A stretch of 64,000 bases of DNA from Salegentibacter mishustinae (GCF_002900095.1 NZ_LLKN01000003.1:62001-126000), one strand, 5' to 3'; counted from the first letter of the stretch, positions 42,625 to 51,474 are shown. Numbers and translations: made by a program. Notes: generated from the letters alone by a model not told the origin.

Positions 42625-43155
42625 ATGGAAAATTCTAAAGCAAACTCTAAAGGCGTAATTCTTAATTATGGAGTACTACTCGGTATTTTATCTGTAGTTC
42701 TTGGCGTAATCATGTATGTAACCAATGATTATCTAAACCCGGGGTGGGTATATGGCACAATTGGTTTTATAGTTATTATTGTGGCAATCGTGTTAGGAAT
42801 AAAGGCTTACAAATCTCAAAACAACAATTATTTATCTTTAAAAGAAGCTTTTAAACTAGGTTTGGGAATTGCATTAATTGGAGCTTTAATTAGCGTAGTT
42901 TGGCAGTTAATTTTAATGAATGTTCTTGAACCTGATTATATGAGCCAAATGGCTGATGTGCAGCGCACTCAAATGACAGAGAATTTTCCAAATATGAGCG
43001 AGTCTCAAATTAACGATGCTATGGAAATGAATGCAAAATTCTCTTCCCCGTGGATCGTTGCCGCTTTTGCAATTATTGGTAACTTGTTTTTTGGTTTTAT
43101 AATAGCCCTTATAGCCGGCTTAATTATGAAATATAAGAACCCACAAGACGTATAA
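42625..43155 (+). CDS. DUF4199 membrane protein
   Basis: A protein of 176 residues with four predicted transmembrane helices (about 15-30, 42-60, 75-95 and 140-168) and a hydrophilic loop between the third and fourth. The pattern L-K-E-A-F-K-L-G-L-G-I-A-L-I-G-A-L and F-G-F-I-I-A-L-I-A-G-L-I is typical of DUF4199, a Bacteroidetes membrane family of unknown function. The following glycosyltransferase gene starts four bases after its stop, as is common for this family pair. Confidence 0.87.
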   Translation: MENSKANSKGVILNYGVLLGILSVVLGVIMYVTNDYLNPGWVYGTIGFIVIIVAIVLGIKAYKSQNNNYLSLKEAFKLGLGIALIGALISVVWQLILMNVLEPDYMSQMADVQRTQMTENFPNMSESQINDAMEMNAKFSSPWIVAAFAIIGNLFFGFIIALIAGLIMKYKNPQDV

Positions 43156-43159
43156 ATAC

Positions 43160-44119
43160 ATGCAGATTTCCGTCGTTATTCCTCTTTTAAACGAAGAACA
43201 ATCTCTAACTGAATTGTATAATTGGATCGCAAAAGTAATGCGGTCCAATTCCTTTTCACACGAGATCATTTTTATTGACGATGGCAGTACAGATGATTCC
43301 TGGAGAACCATTGAAGCTCTTGTAGACAGCGATAAAGCGGTTAAAGGAATTAAATTTAACAGAAACTACGGAAAATCACAGGCATTACACGCCGGTTTCT
43401 TAAGGGCACAGGGAGACGTGATTATCACTATGGATGCCGATCTGCAAGATAATCCCGAAGAAATCCCTGAACTATATAAACTTATTAAGGAGGATGGTTA
43501 TGACCTTGTTTCTGGCTGGAAAAAGAAACGCTACGATTCGGTAATTTCAAAAAATATTCCTTCAAAAATCTTTAATGCCGCTGCAAGGAAAACTTCTGGA
43601 GTCAAACTGCATGATTTTAATTGCGGACTTAAAGCTTATAGAAAAGAAGTAATTAAAAACATTGATGTTTACGGCGAGATGCATCGCTATATTCCGGTGC
43701 TGGCGAAAAATGCCGGCTATTCAAAGATCACCGAAAAAGAAGTACAACACCAGGCCAGGAAATTCGGAAAAACAAAATTTGGTGCCGAACGTTTTCTTAA
43801 TGGCTTTTTAGATCTTATCAGCATTTGGTTTCTTTCTAAATTTGGCAGAAGGCCTATGCACCTTTTTGGCGCCCTGGGAGTGCTCATGTTTATTTTCGGT
43901 TTTATCTCGGCCGGATGGATCGGTATTTCCAAACTCTACAAACTTTATCACGGTTTACCCAATGTTTTGGTAACTTCTAACCCCTGGTTTTATATCGCGC
44001 TGGCGGTAATGATAATTGGAACTCAATTATTCCTTGCCGGTTTTCTTGGAGAGCTCATTTTACGCTCTAAGCGGGAAAAAGAACGTTACCTTATCAATAA
44101 AACCACTTCAAATTTATAA
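43160..44119 (+). CDS. GT2 family glycosyltransferase (polyprenyl-phosphate type)
   Basis: A protein of 319 residues: GT-A domain (about 1-225) with V-V-I-P-L-L-N-E-E at 4-12, DxD-region M-D-A-D-L-Q-D-N-P, and two C-terminal transmembrane helices (about 232-262 and 274-300). This is the layout of DPM1/GtrB-like enzymes that transfer a sugar from a nucleotide to polyprenyl phosphate. It would supply a lipid-linked sugar for envelope polysaccharide or lipid decoration. It is closely coupled to the DUF4199 gene and precedes a phosphosugar mutase. Confidence 0.91.
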   Translation: MQISVVIPLLNEEQSLTELYNWIAKVMRSNSFSHEIIFIDDGSTDDSWRTIEALVDSDKAVKGIKFNRNYGKSQALHAGFLRAQGDVIITMDADLQDNPEEIPELYKLIKEDGYDLVSGWKKKRYDSVISKNIPSKIFNAAARKTSGVKLHDFNCGLKAYRKEVIKNIDVYGEMHRYIPVLAKNAGYSKITEKEVQHQARKFGKTKFGAERFLNGFLDLISIWFLSKFGRRPMHLFGALGVLMFIFGFISAGWIGISKLYKLYHGLPNVLVTSNPWFYIALAVMIIGTQLFLAGFLGELILRSKREKERYLINKTTSNL

Positions 44120-44167
44120 TGCCATTAAGGCATTAATCCTTATTTTTGTTTATCTAAACTTTTAATT

Positions 44168-45898
44168 ATGGCTCAAAATAAACCAGAAATCCTGGCTAAG
44201 GCTAAAGCCTGGCTTACCGATATATTTGACGAAAACACTCAAAAAAAGATCAACCACCTTATAGAAAACGATCCAAAAGAACTGGAAGAGTCTTTCTATA
44301 AAAATGCAGCTTTTGGTACCGGTGGTATGCGCGGCATTATGGGCGTGGGCACCAACAGAATCAATAAATATACTCTAGGAAAAAACACCCAGGGACTTTC
44401 AAATTTATTGAAAACCGAATTTAAAGGTGAAAAATTAAAAGTAGCCATCGCTTACGATTGTAGAAATAATTCTAAAGAATTGGCGCAAATGGTAGCTGAA
44501 GTTTTTTCGGCAAACGAGATTGAAGTTTATTTATTTTCAGAATTAAGGCCAACACCAGAGCTTTCTTTCGCAGTTAAACACCTGGATTGTCACGCCGGGA
44601 TCGTATTAACCGCTAGCCATAATCCGCCTGAATATAACGGCTACAAAGTATATTGGCAAGATGGTGGACAATTGGTTCCTCCGCAAGACACCAAGCTTGT
44701 AGATATAATTAATAAGCTGGAGTATAACGAGGTTAATTTTAAAGCAAAGCCAGAGTTTATTCATAAGATAGATAGTGAAGTAGATAAAGCATTCCAAGAA
44801 GCTTCAGTAGAAAACGGAAGTTTTAATACTTCGGCTTCGGCTAAAGACGATCTAAAAATAGTTTTTACCTCTCTGCACGGGACGGCTTGTAAGACCAATC
44901 CGCAAATTTTAGAAAAAGCAGGTTATAAAAATGTTTTTCTGGTAGAGGAGCAAAAAGAACCTAACGGAAACTTCCCAACGGTAAAATCTCCAAACCCGGA
45001 AGAACCAGAAGCCTTGAAAATAGCATTGGACTTGGCGGAAGAAAAGAATGCCGACATTGTTATTGGTACTGATCCCGACGGTGATCGTTTAGGAGTTGCT
45101 GTGCGTGATTTAAATGGAAAAATGATTTTGCTTAATGGAAACCAAACTATGCTTATCATGACGTGGTTTTTACTGGAAAAACACAAAGAGCAAAACAAAC
45201 TTTCTAAAAACTCTTTTGTGGCTTCCACCATTGTTTCTACGCCAATGCTCAAAAATATTACCGAAAGCTATGGCGCACAATATCACGAAGTCTTAACCGG
45301 CTTTAAATGGATCGCGAAATTGATTAAAGATAATCCTGAGCTCGATTTTGTTGGTGGTGGTGAAGAAAGCTTCGGCTATATGGTTGGTGATTTTGTACGC
45401 GATAAAGACGCTGCAACCGCTACCCTACTCGCCTGCGAAATAGCTGCACAAATGAAAGCAAATGTAAGTTCTTTCTACGAACAACTATTGCAACTTTATA
45501 CCGAACACGGACTTTACCGCGAAGAACTTACTTCTTTAGTGAAAAAAGGAATTGAAGGTGAGGCAGAAATAAAGCAAATGTTAGTAGATCTTAGGGAAAA
45601 CCCATGGAAAGAGATAGATGGAGAGAAAGTGGTACTAATTGAAGATTATCACACTTCCAAAGCAAAAAACCTTCAGGAACGCATTGAAGAAGAGATCAAT
45701 ATTCCAAAATCTAACGTGCTTATTTACTATACTGAGAACGGAACAAAGATCGCTGCGAGACCTAGCGGTACAGAGCCAAAGATCAAATTCTATTTTAGCG
45801 TGAATTCACAACTGGATAAAGTTGAAGATTTTGATACTGAAAATGCGAAACTAGCCGATAAGATCCAGCGAATTAAAAATGAATTACAACTGGGCTAA
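44168..45898 (+). CDS. Phospho-sugar mutase (phosphoglucomutase type)
   Basis: A protein of 576 residues in the alpha-D-phosphohexomutase superfamily. The phosphoserine is in T-A-S-H-N-P-P-E-Y-N-G, the magnesium loop is G-T-D-P-D-G-D-R-L-G, the sugar-binding loop is G-G-G-E-E-S-F-G-Y and the phosphate-binding loop is R-P-S-G-T-E-P-K-I-K. It interconverts sugar 1- and 6-phosphates, feeding nucleotide-sugar synthesis. Its position between a glycosyltransferase and an MsbA-like exporter fits envelope polysaccharide supply. Confidence 0.93.
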   Translation: MAQNKPEILAKAKAWLTDIFDENTQKKINHLIENDPKELEESFYKNAAFGTGGMRGIMGVGTNRINKYTLGKNTQGLSNLLKTEFKGEKLKVAIAYDCRNNSKELAQMVAEVFSANEIEVYLFSELRPTPELSFAVKHLDCHAGIVLTASHNPPEYNGYKVYWQDGGQLVPPQDTKLVDIINKLEYNEVNFKAKPEFIHKIDSEVDKAFQEASVENGSFNTSASAKDDLKIVFTSLHGTACKTNPQILEKAGYKNVFLVEEQKEPNGNFPTVKSPNPEEPEALKIALDLAEEKNADIVIGTDPDGDRLGVAVRDLNGKMILLNGNQTMLIMTWFLLEKHKEQNKLSKNSFVASTIVSTPMLKNITESYGAQYHEVLTGFKWIAKLIKDNPELDFVGGGEESFGYMVGDFVRDKDAATATLLACEIAAQMKANVSSFYEQLLQLYTEHGLYREELTSLVKKGIEGEAEIKQMLVDLRENPWKEIDGEKVVLIEDYHTSKAKNLQERIEEEINIPKSNVLIYYTENGTKIAARPSGTEPKIKFYFSVNSQLDKVEDFDTENAKLADKIQRIKNELQLG

Positions 45899-45910
45899 TC
45901 GCTCGTATTT

Positions 45911-47740
45911 ATGACGTATTTAAAGAAGATTCTTCAGTTTGCAAAGCCTTATAAGCGTTTTGCAATACTTAATATTATTAGTAACGTTTTTTATGCGCTA
46001 TTTAGCACCCTGGCGTTTATTTCTTTTATTCCAATGCTTCGGGTGCTTTTTCAGGAAGAAAAGCCTATTAGCACCAAACCGGTTTGGAATGGAGAATTTG
46101 GGAATATTAAAGATTTTGCTAATGATTATTCTAATTACTTTTTAAATCAACAGGTTGAACAATATGGAGAGATTGCCGCGCTGGTAAGTATTTGTATAAC
46201 GGTAATTGTCTTGTTTTTTCTGAAAAACCTCTTCAATTATCTGGCGCTTTATTTTATTGCCAACCTTAGAAATGGGATGCTTAAAGATATAAGAAACCGT
46301 ATCTACGACAAAATTGTGGAACTACCGGTTTCTTTCTTTTCTGAAAAAAGGAAAGGAGATTTTATTTCCAGGATCACCAGTGATGTTCAGGAAATCCAGA
46401 CTTCATTTTTAAGCATGTTAGAGCTTTTTGTAAAGGAACCGCTTACGCTGATATTTACGTTAGTTTTTATGATTGGGATTAGTCCTAAACTAACGCTTTT
46501 TGTACTGGTTTTTCTTCCCCTGGCAGGTTTATTAATCTCCACAATAGGGAAGAAACTGAAATCACAATCTACCCAGGCGCAACAGGAAAACGCTAATTTT
46601 CTAACTATAGTTGAAGAATCACTTTCAAGTTTAAAAATTATTAAAGGCTTTAATGCTGAAGATAAATTCAAAAGAAAATTTTATAGCAGTACAGGCCGCT
46701 TAAATCAAATTTTAAATACGCTTTTGCATCGCCAGAACCTCGCTTCGCCTATGAGTGAATTTTTAGGGGTGGTGGTAATTACTATAATTTTATGGTTTGG
46801 TGGAAGAATGGTACTTATTGATAATACTATGGATGCCTCTACCTTTATAGGCTTTCTTGTATTAACCTACAATATTCTAACCCCGGCAAAAGCCATCTCT
46901 AAAGCAACATATTCTATCCAAAAAGGAAATGCCAGTGCAGAGCGAATCCTGGAAATCCTGGAAACCGAATCGACCATACAGGATGATAGAAATGCGGTGA
47001 AGAAAGAAAGTTTTGATGAGAATATTGAAGTGGAAAATATCAACTTTAGGTATGAGAAAGAGAATGTACTGAAGAATTTCTCCATGCAGGTTGAAAAAGG
47101 AAAGATGATTGCCCTTGTTGGCCAGTCTGGAAGTGGAAAATCTACCATAGCCAACCTCATAACCCGTTTTTATGATGTTAACGAAGGTGTGATTAAGCTT
47201 GACGGGCATAATATTAAAGGGATTACCAAAAAATCGCTTCGAAATTTAATGGGACTTGTCACCCAGGATTCTATACTTTTTAACGATACGGTAAAAAATA
47301 ATATCGCTTTAGGTAAAGACAATGCCACGAAAGAAGAAATTATTGAGGCTCTAAAAGTAGCCAATGCCTGGGATTTCGTTAAAGAGCTTCCTGAAGGTCT
47401 TGAAACTAATATTGGAGACAGTGGTAATAAATTAAGTGGTGGGCAAAAACAACGTCTTTCTATTGCCCGTGCGGTACTTAAGAATCCACCAATTATGATT
47501 CTCGATGAAGCAACCTCTGCTCTGGATACAGAAAGCGAGAAACTGGTACAGAAAGCCCTGGAGAATATGATGAAAAATAGAACTTCTATCGTAATCGCGC
47601 ATAGGCTTTCAACAATTCAAAATGCCGATAAGATTATTGTTTTACATCGCGGCGAGATCGTAGAACAGGGAAAACACTTAGAACTACTTGCCCAGAAAGG
47701 CACTTATCAAAAACTGGTAGAGATGCAATCTTTTGATTAG
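45911..47740 (+). CDS. ABC transporter with fused permease and ATPase (MsbA-like)
   Basis: A half transporter of 609 residues: six-helix permease (about 15-325) and ATPase domain (about 360-600) with Walker A G-Q-S-G-S-G-K-S-T, signature L-S-G-G-Q-K-Q-R-L and Walker B I-M-I-L-D-E-A-T-S-A. The domain order and length match MsbA/LmrA-type lipid or drug exporters that work as homodimers in the inner membrane. Its gene starts twelve bases after the mutase stop and ends at a terminator, completing the operon. Substrate (lipid A, glycolipid or drug) cannot be told. Confidence 0.93.
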   Translation: MTYLKKILQFAKPYKRFAILNIISNVFYALFSTLAFISFIPMLRVLFQEEKPISTKPVWNGEFGNIKDFANDYSNYFLNQQVEQYGEIAALVSICITVIVLFFLKNLFNYLALYFIANLRNGMLKDIRNRIYDKIVELPVSFFSEKRKGDFISRITSDVQEIQTSFLSMLELFVKEPLTLIFTLVFMIGISPKLTLFVLVFLPLAGLLISTIGKKLKSQSTQAQQENANFLTIVEESLSSLKIIKGFNAEDKFKRKFYSSTGRLNQILNTLLHRQNLASPMSEFLGVVVITIILWFGGRMVLIDNTMDASTFIGFLVLTYNILTPAKAISKATYSIQKGNASAERILEILETESTIQDDRNAVKKESFDENIEVENINFRYEKENVLKNFSMQVEKGKMIALVGQSGSGKSTIANLITRFYDVNEGVIKLDGHNIKGITKKSLRNLMGLVTQDSILFNDTVKNNIALGKDNATKEEIIEALKVANAWDFVKELPEGLETNIGDSGNKLSGGQKQRLSIARAVLKNPPIMILDEATSALDTESEKLVQKALENMMKNRTSIVIAHRLSTIQNADKIIVLHRGEIVEQGKHLELLAQKGTYQKLVEMQSFD

Positions 47741-47753
47741 ATGATAAAATAAA

Positions 47754-47786
47754 AAAAGCTGTCTGAGAATTTCCCAGACAGCTTTT
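47754..47786. terminator. Bidirectional terminator after the MsbA-like gene
   Basis: Arms AAAAGCTGTCTG and CAGACAGCTTTT around AGAATTTCC, with an A run before and T run after, so it serves the ABC gene on plus and the small exported gene on minus. The stem shares AGCTGTCT with the lon terminator arms. Confidence 0.88.
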
Positions 47787-47808
47787 ATTATTTCAAAGAT
47801 TCTTATTT

Positions 47809-48168
47809 CTACAGAATCAGCTCTCCATTTTTAAGTGCTTCATCTATATTAGCACTAATAGTAGTGTGAGTTCGAAAGAATTTTCTTCCATCTTCTCTTT
47901 TTAAAATTACGGTCGTTTCCCCGGCATCGTTTGTATTAATTTCAGCTACTTCTACCCTATTTCCTACAAGACTCTTGTAGTTTGCGATTCCACCTTTTTT
48001 AATAATAAAATTAGCCCTTGGTAAATCTAAGGATTTAAAATTTTGATTTTCAGCCTTATTTATTACTAAAATATCTCCAACCTTCACCGACTCGGTTTGG
48101 TTTTGTGCCTCAACTTGAAAGGCGAATATTAGCATAATCGGAATTAACAGTATATTTCTCATAACCAT
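47809..48168 (-). CDS. Small exported protein of unknown function
   Basis: Taken from ATG 48168 it gives a protein of 119 residues with a signal peptide (M-V-M-R-N-I-L-L-I-P..., cleavage near E-A-Q); a longer frame from 48207 would put 13 odd residues before the signal. The mature part is rich in beta structure and includes N-F-I-I-K-K-G-G and K-R-E-D-G-R-K-F-F-R-T-H. I do not recognise a family. It is convergent with the ABC transporter gene and divergent from the second ECF sigma operon. Confidence 0.65.
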   Translation of the reverse strand: MVMRNILLIPIMLIFAFQVEAQNQTESVKVGDILVINKAENQNFKSLDLPRANFIIKKGGIANYKSLVGNRVEVAEINTNDAGETTVILKREDGRKFFRTHTTISANIDEALKNGELIL

Positions 48169-48207
48169 AATTTTTATTTTACAAAAATATACATAGAAAT
48201 TTACCAA

Positions 48208-48538
48208 AATGCAATTTTAAAAGGTTTTTAGGAAAATTTTCACAGCTTAACATTTAAGCATAAAAAAAGGACAGAGTATACTCCATCCTTTTTTATAATT
48301 ATTCTCATTTTGGGGCAAATAAGAATAAAAGATTTAATTCGTTTTCGTTTGGGGCAAAAAAAGACTAAATCATTTTGATATTGTAAATGTAGATTAGAAA
48401 AACCTATTTACCAAATAAAAAATGCACTTTATCCGCTTTTTATGCATTTTATCGATGAAGTACATTCCTGCAAAGAAGGATTTCTTAGTTCAATACTTTT
48501 ATAAGCTGACTTTAAGAAGAATAAAGTTTTAACTACCT
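48208..48538. other. Non-coding divergent region with hairpin and repeated 11-mers
   Basis: This gap between the small exported gene and the sigma operon contains a terminator-like hairpin (48263-48295: AAAAAAGGA, the palindrome GAGTATACTC, TCCTTTTTT), two identical copies of TTTGGGGCAAA at 48309-48319 and 48348-48358, and a dyad AAAATGCA/TGCATTTT at 48419-48450. No ORF of convincing length is present. The elements may belong to a small RNA on the minus strand, or to control of the sigma gene. Confidence 0.5.
48263..48295 (-). terminator. Terminator-like hairpin without a known upstream gene
   Basis: Perfect nine-base outer arms (AAAAAAGGA / TCCTTTTTT) enclose a perfect inner palindrome GAGTATACTC flanked by CA on both sides. 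It lies inside a divergent intergenic region, where no annotated transcript would need termination. Confidence 0.5.
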
Positions 48539-48589
48539 TTGGCTTCCGTTACACGGGATTCCACAAAATTTATTAAGACTAGCATCCCT

Positions 48590-49135
48590 TTGAAAACGTC
48601 CGAAGATCTACTTATTAAACGCTTACAGGAAAAAAAGACTTCTTCAGAAGCTTTTAAAGAACTGGTATCTTTATACAAAGAGCGTCTATACTGGCATATA
48701 CGTAACATGGTCAAAGACCATGAGGATTCTCATGATGTTCTTCAAAATACCTTTATTAAGGTATTTAAAAATATTCATAATTTTAAAGGAGAAAGTAAGT
48801 TGTTTTCCTGGATGTATCGCATCGCTACTAACGAGGCGATTAGCTTTTTAAATAAAAGAGCTAAACGCAATCAGATCTCTTCAGAAGATCTGCAACAACA
48901 GCTTATTGCTAATTTAGAAAGTGATGTTTATTTTGAAGGTGATGAAATTCAGCTCAAATTACAAAAAGCAATTGCCAGTCTTCCGGCGAAACAACAACAG
49001 GTTTTTAATATGAAATACTTTCAGGAGTTAAAATACCGGGAAATGTCAGAAATTTTAGAAACCAGTGAAGGAGCGCTAAAAGCTTCTTACCACCACGCTG
49101 CTAAAAAAATAGAGGAATACTTAAAAACGAATTAA
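48590..49135 (+). CDS. ECF-type RNA polymerase sigma factor
   Basis: A sigma-70 family factor of about 182 residues, started at TTG 48590 (M-K-T-S-E-D-L-L-I-K-R-L), which matches the family N-terminus; an upstream TTG at 48539 adds 17 residues without resemblance. Region 2 holds Y-W-H-I-R-N-M-V-K-D-H-E-D-S-H-D-V-L-Q-N-T and W-M-Y-R-I-A-T-N-E; region 4 holds Q-Q-V-F-N-M-K-Y-F-Q-E-L-K-Y-R-E-M-S-E-I-L. It heads an operon with a likely membrane anti-sigma protein and a small helical exported protein described in Flavobacteria as a sensor of ECF sigma activity. Confidence 0.88.
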   Translation: MKTSEDLLIKRLQEKKTSSEAFKELVSLYKERLYWHIRNMVKDHEDSHDVLQNTFIKVFKNIHNFKGESKLFSWMYRIATNEAISFLNKRAKRNQISSEDLQQQLIANLESDVYFEGDEIQLKLQKAIASLPAKQQQVFNMKYFQELKYREMSEILETSEGALKASYHHAAKKIEEYLKTN

Positions 49136-49167
49136 ACCTTTTGTACTTTTTATAGTCAAATAAACAA

Positions 49168-49689
49168 ATGAAGAAAGAAAAAATATCATATAATCCCAAG
49201 TCAGGTTTCAAAACCCCACCAGGTTATTTTGAGGGTTTTGAGCAGGAATTGCTGGAAAAAATGGAGCTTTCTGAAAGCCTGGGAGATAAAAAATCTACAG
49301 GTTTCAAGGCACCAGAAGGATATTTTGATGGGCTGGAAGATGAGTTGCTTGAAAAAGTAACTAAAACTGAACCTAAAGTACGCAAATTGGTTACCAAAGA
49401 GGTTTTCCTTTATGCAGCGAGCATTGCAGCAATGGTTATTGCTTTTGCCAGTACATTCTATATTAATCCCGAAAACCAAACAAGCTGGGAAAACGTAGAA
49501 CTTTCTGTGATGGAGAGTTATATAGACAATAATAACATAGATCTCTCTACCGGTGAAATTTCAAATTATATTTTTCAACAAGGTTATATCGTAGATGATA
49601 CCGATTTAGATAAGGTAGACTCTGAAGCTATGATGAATTATCTTGATGAAAATTTAGAAGAACCTCTTTATATATTAGATGAAGATTAA
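49168..49689 (+). CDS. Membrane protein with duplicated motif, probable anti-sigma factor
   Basis: A protein of 173 residues. The cytoplasmic N-terminus carries a duplicated motif: G-F-K-T-P-P-G-Y-F-E-G-F-E-Q-E-L-L-E-K from residue 13 and G-F-K-A-P-E-G-Y-F-D-G-L-E-D-E-L-L-E-K from residue 45. A transmembrane helix is at about 87-107, followed by an acidic extracytoplasmic tail. Position directly after an ECF sigma gene and the topology suggest that the motif pair binds the sigma factor; there is no zinc motif. Overlaps or abuts the next gene by one base. Confidence 0.72.
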   Translation: MKKEKISYNPKSGFKTPPGYFEGFEQELLEKMELSESLGDKKSTGFKAPEGYFDGLEDELLEKVTKTEPKVRKLVTKEVFLYAASIAAMVIAFASTFYINPENQTSWENVELSVMESYIDNNNIDLSTGEISNYIFQQGYIVDDTDLDKVDSEAMMNYLDENLEEPLYILDED

Positions 49690-49690
49690 T

Positions 49691-50137
49691 ATGAAAAACC
49701 TACTTATAATATTACTCATGTTTTCTGGATTGTGGCAAATGCAGTCACAGGAAAAAGACGATTCACATCGCGAGAAAATTAAAGAGTTAAAAACCGCATT
49801 TTTCACTCAGGAATTAAATCTTGACAAGAAAAAAGCACAGCAGTTCTGGCCAATTTATAACGAATATGAATCTGAGTTGCACAAATTAAGAAAGCGAGAG
49901 CATAGAGATATTCCTAACCTGGAATGTATTACCGAAGATGATGCTGAAAATATGTTAGATGAATATGTCGCGATAGAAAAACAGGATTATATTCTAAAAC
50001 AAAAGCTTTTTAATGATCTAAAAGAAATAATGACCGCCCAGGAAATCATTAAGCTTCATAAGCTGGAAGATGAATTCCATAAAAAATTAATTAAAGAATA
50101 CCGCGCCCGTAAAGAGCGCGAAAAGCAGGAAGAATAG
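49691..50137 (+). CDS. Small helical exported protein of the ECF sigma operon
   Basis: An exported protein of 148 residues from ATG 49691 (M-K-N-L-L-I-I-L-L); an ATG at 49679 in frame adds four residues that overlap the upstream gene. The signal peptide is followed by a helical, highly charged mature part rich in Lys and Glu, with A-F-F-T-Q-E-L-N-L-D near its start and W-P-I-Y-N-E-Y-E, resembling Spy/CpxP-like (LTxxQ) periplasmic sensors. It likely acts as a periplasmic sensor or chaperone for the ECF system. A terminator follows. Confidence 0.75.
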   Translation: MKNLLIILLMFSGLWQMQSQEKDDSHREKIKELKTAFFTQELNLDKKKAQQFWPIYNEYESELHKLRKREHRDIPNLECITEDDAENMLDEYVAIEKQDYILKQKLFNDLKEIMTAQEIIKLHKLEDEFHKKLIKEYRARKEREKQEE

Positions 50138-50213
50138 GATGCCTTAATGAATCCGAACATTTAAACCTCGATTATCGAGTAAAGTTTAGTTTTTTGGTTA
50201 GTTAGTAGTTAGT

Positions 50214-50248
50214 ATCCCGGTGGATTTAGGTCTGCCGGGATTCTTTTT
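50214..50248 (+). terminator. Terminator of the second ECF sigma operon
   Basis: Arms ATCCCGG and CCGGGAT around TGGATTTAGGTCTG, then TCTTTTT. It overlaps the stop region of the convergent gene. Confidence 0.75.
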
Positions 50249-51311
50249 ACCTAAAAGTGAGTTTTGCAATTCGTCCTTTTCCAGCAGCATAAGCAACCGA
50301 ATCGTTTTTAAACCTCAGCGTATAAAAACCTTCATTAGAAAGTTCTTCCCATGTTTCTCCTGAATCTTTAGAAATTGAAATTCCACTAAAACCGGTAGCA
50401 ATGATTTTTTCGCCTCCAGTATTTGGTATAAATCGCACACTACTTTTGTAACCCGGCTCCTCGCCTTCTGCAATTAATTCCCAGGTTTTACCGCCATCTG
50501 TGGTAATAGCTTTATTCCCGGTATTCCCTTCAGGATTGGTATAATCACCTCCTAAAATTATCCCAAAGTTTTCATCATAAAAATCCATGGTATATCCTCC
50601 GGTGGTTGCTTTTCCATCCAGCAATGGAGTATCAAAAACCTCCCAGGTCGCTCCTTTATCAGGTGAAAAATATACACGCGAAGTCATCCCTCCCGATAAA
50701 ATCCAGGTTTTATCGCCCTTAATAGCAATATTAGAATTACTCGCTGCAAAGGCTGCTTCACCTTCGATAACTTCAGGTAAAAGATCACAACTTAATTTTT
50801 TCCAGGTTCTACCTCCATCACGAGTAATGATTATGGATATACAATTATTGGTAGGATCGCCTATTGCAATTCCCTCTTTATTATTCCAAAAAGTCATCGC
50901 ATCATAAAAGGCTTTTTCATTTTCTTCTTTATAAACTAATTCCATAGCGCCAGAATCTCCAGTTTTATAAAGCAATGCAGGACTTCCAACGCTCAGCATA
51001 AAAAAGTCATCGTCGGTAGCAGCCACAGCCCTGTATTCAGGAACCAGGCTGTCATATTTCTGGGTATTGGTGCGCCAGGTGTTATCGCCAAAACTATACA
51101 TCCCAAAAGTTCCTTTATTGGCGGCAAAAGCAAGGTTATTCCCTATTATTTCAATAGCCCTAATACTTAATGAATCTTCTTCTAGAATAGTTTGGATTTC
51201 TACTGAAGAAAAATCCTTTGTCCCTTTCTGTTGCATTTTATTTTCAGCGTCTTTTTCATTTTTACAACTACTAAATATCAAAATCAGGCAAAAAACAACA
51301 AGTCTATTCAT
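50247..51311 (-). CDS. BNR/Ycf48-like beta-propeller lipoprotein
   Basis: A lipoprotein of 354 residues with lipobox F-S-S-C (Cys at about 16). Repeated D-G-G-R-T-W-K, D-K-G-A-T-W-E, D-G-G-K-T-W-E and D-S-G-E-T-W-E units are Asp-box (BNR) motifs of a six- or seven-bladed beta-propeller, as in Ycf48-type assembly factors and sialidases. No catalytic sialidase residues can be assigned. In Bacteroidetes, homologues are sometimes named oxidoreductases without evidence. Probably a binding or assembly protein on the outer membrane. Confidence 0.85.
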   Translation of the reverse strand: MNRLVVFCLILIFSSCKNEKDAENKMQQKGTKDFSSVEIQTILEEDSLSIRAIEIIGNNLAFAANKGTFGMYSFGDNTWRTNTQKYDSLVPEYRAVAATDDDFFMLSVGSPALLYKTGDSGAMELVYKEENEKAFYDAMTFWNNKEGIAIGDPTNNCISIIITRDGGRTWKKLSCDLLPEVIEGEAAFAASNSNIAIKGDKTWILSGGMTSRVYFSPDKGATWEVFDTPLLDGKATTGGYTMDFYDENFGIILGGDYTNPEGNTGNKAITTDGGKTWELIAEGEEPGYKSSVRFIPNTGGEKIIATGFSGISISKDSGETWEELSNEGFYTLRFKNDSVAYAAGKGRIAKLTFR

Positions 51312-51466
51312 AGGTCGGGTTTAAATCGTTTTGTAAAATCCATTCAAAGATAAATTTTTCCGAAGTAAATCAACGCATAGTAATCTCCCAAGTACTCATA
51401 GAAACGTCATTTTAAATTCGAGTTAAGCCTGGAAGCATTTAAATGTCAATTATCGACTAAAAAACA

Positions 51467-51474
51467 TACCTTTG
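51467..51474 (+). promoter_or_regulatory. -7 box of the RsmB-type methyltransferase gene
   Basis: TACCTTTG matches TAnnTTTG and lies 18 bases before the ATG at 51493. It contains the TTG at 51472, which shows that this TTG is a promoter element and not a start codon. Confidence 0.6.

Noticed and set aside
48248-48316. 22-codon minus-strand ORF across the intergenic hairpin (ATG near 48308)
   Set aside because: Very short, crosses the terminator-like structure and has no conserved feature; more likely non-coding.
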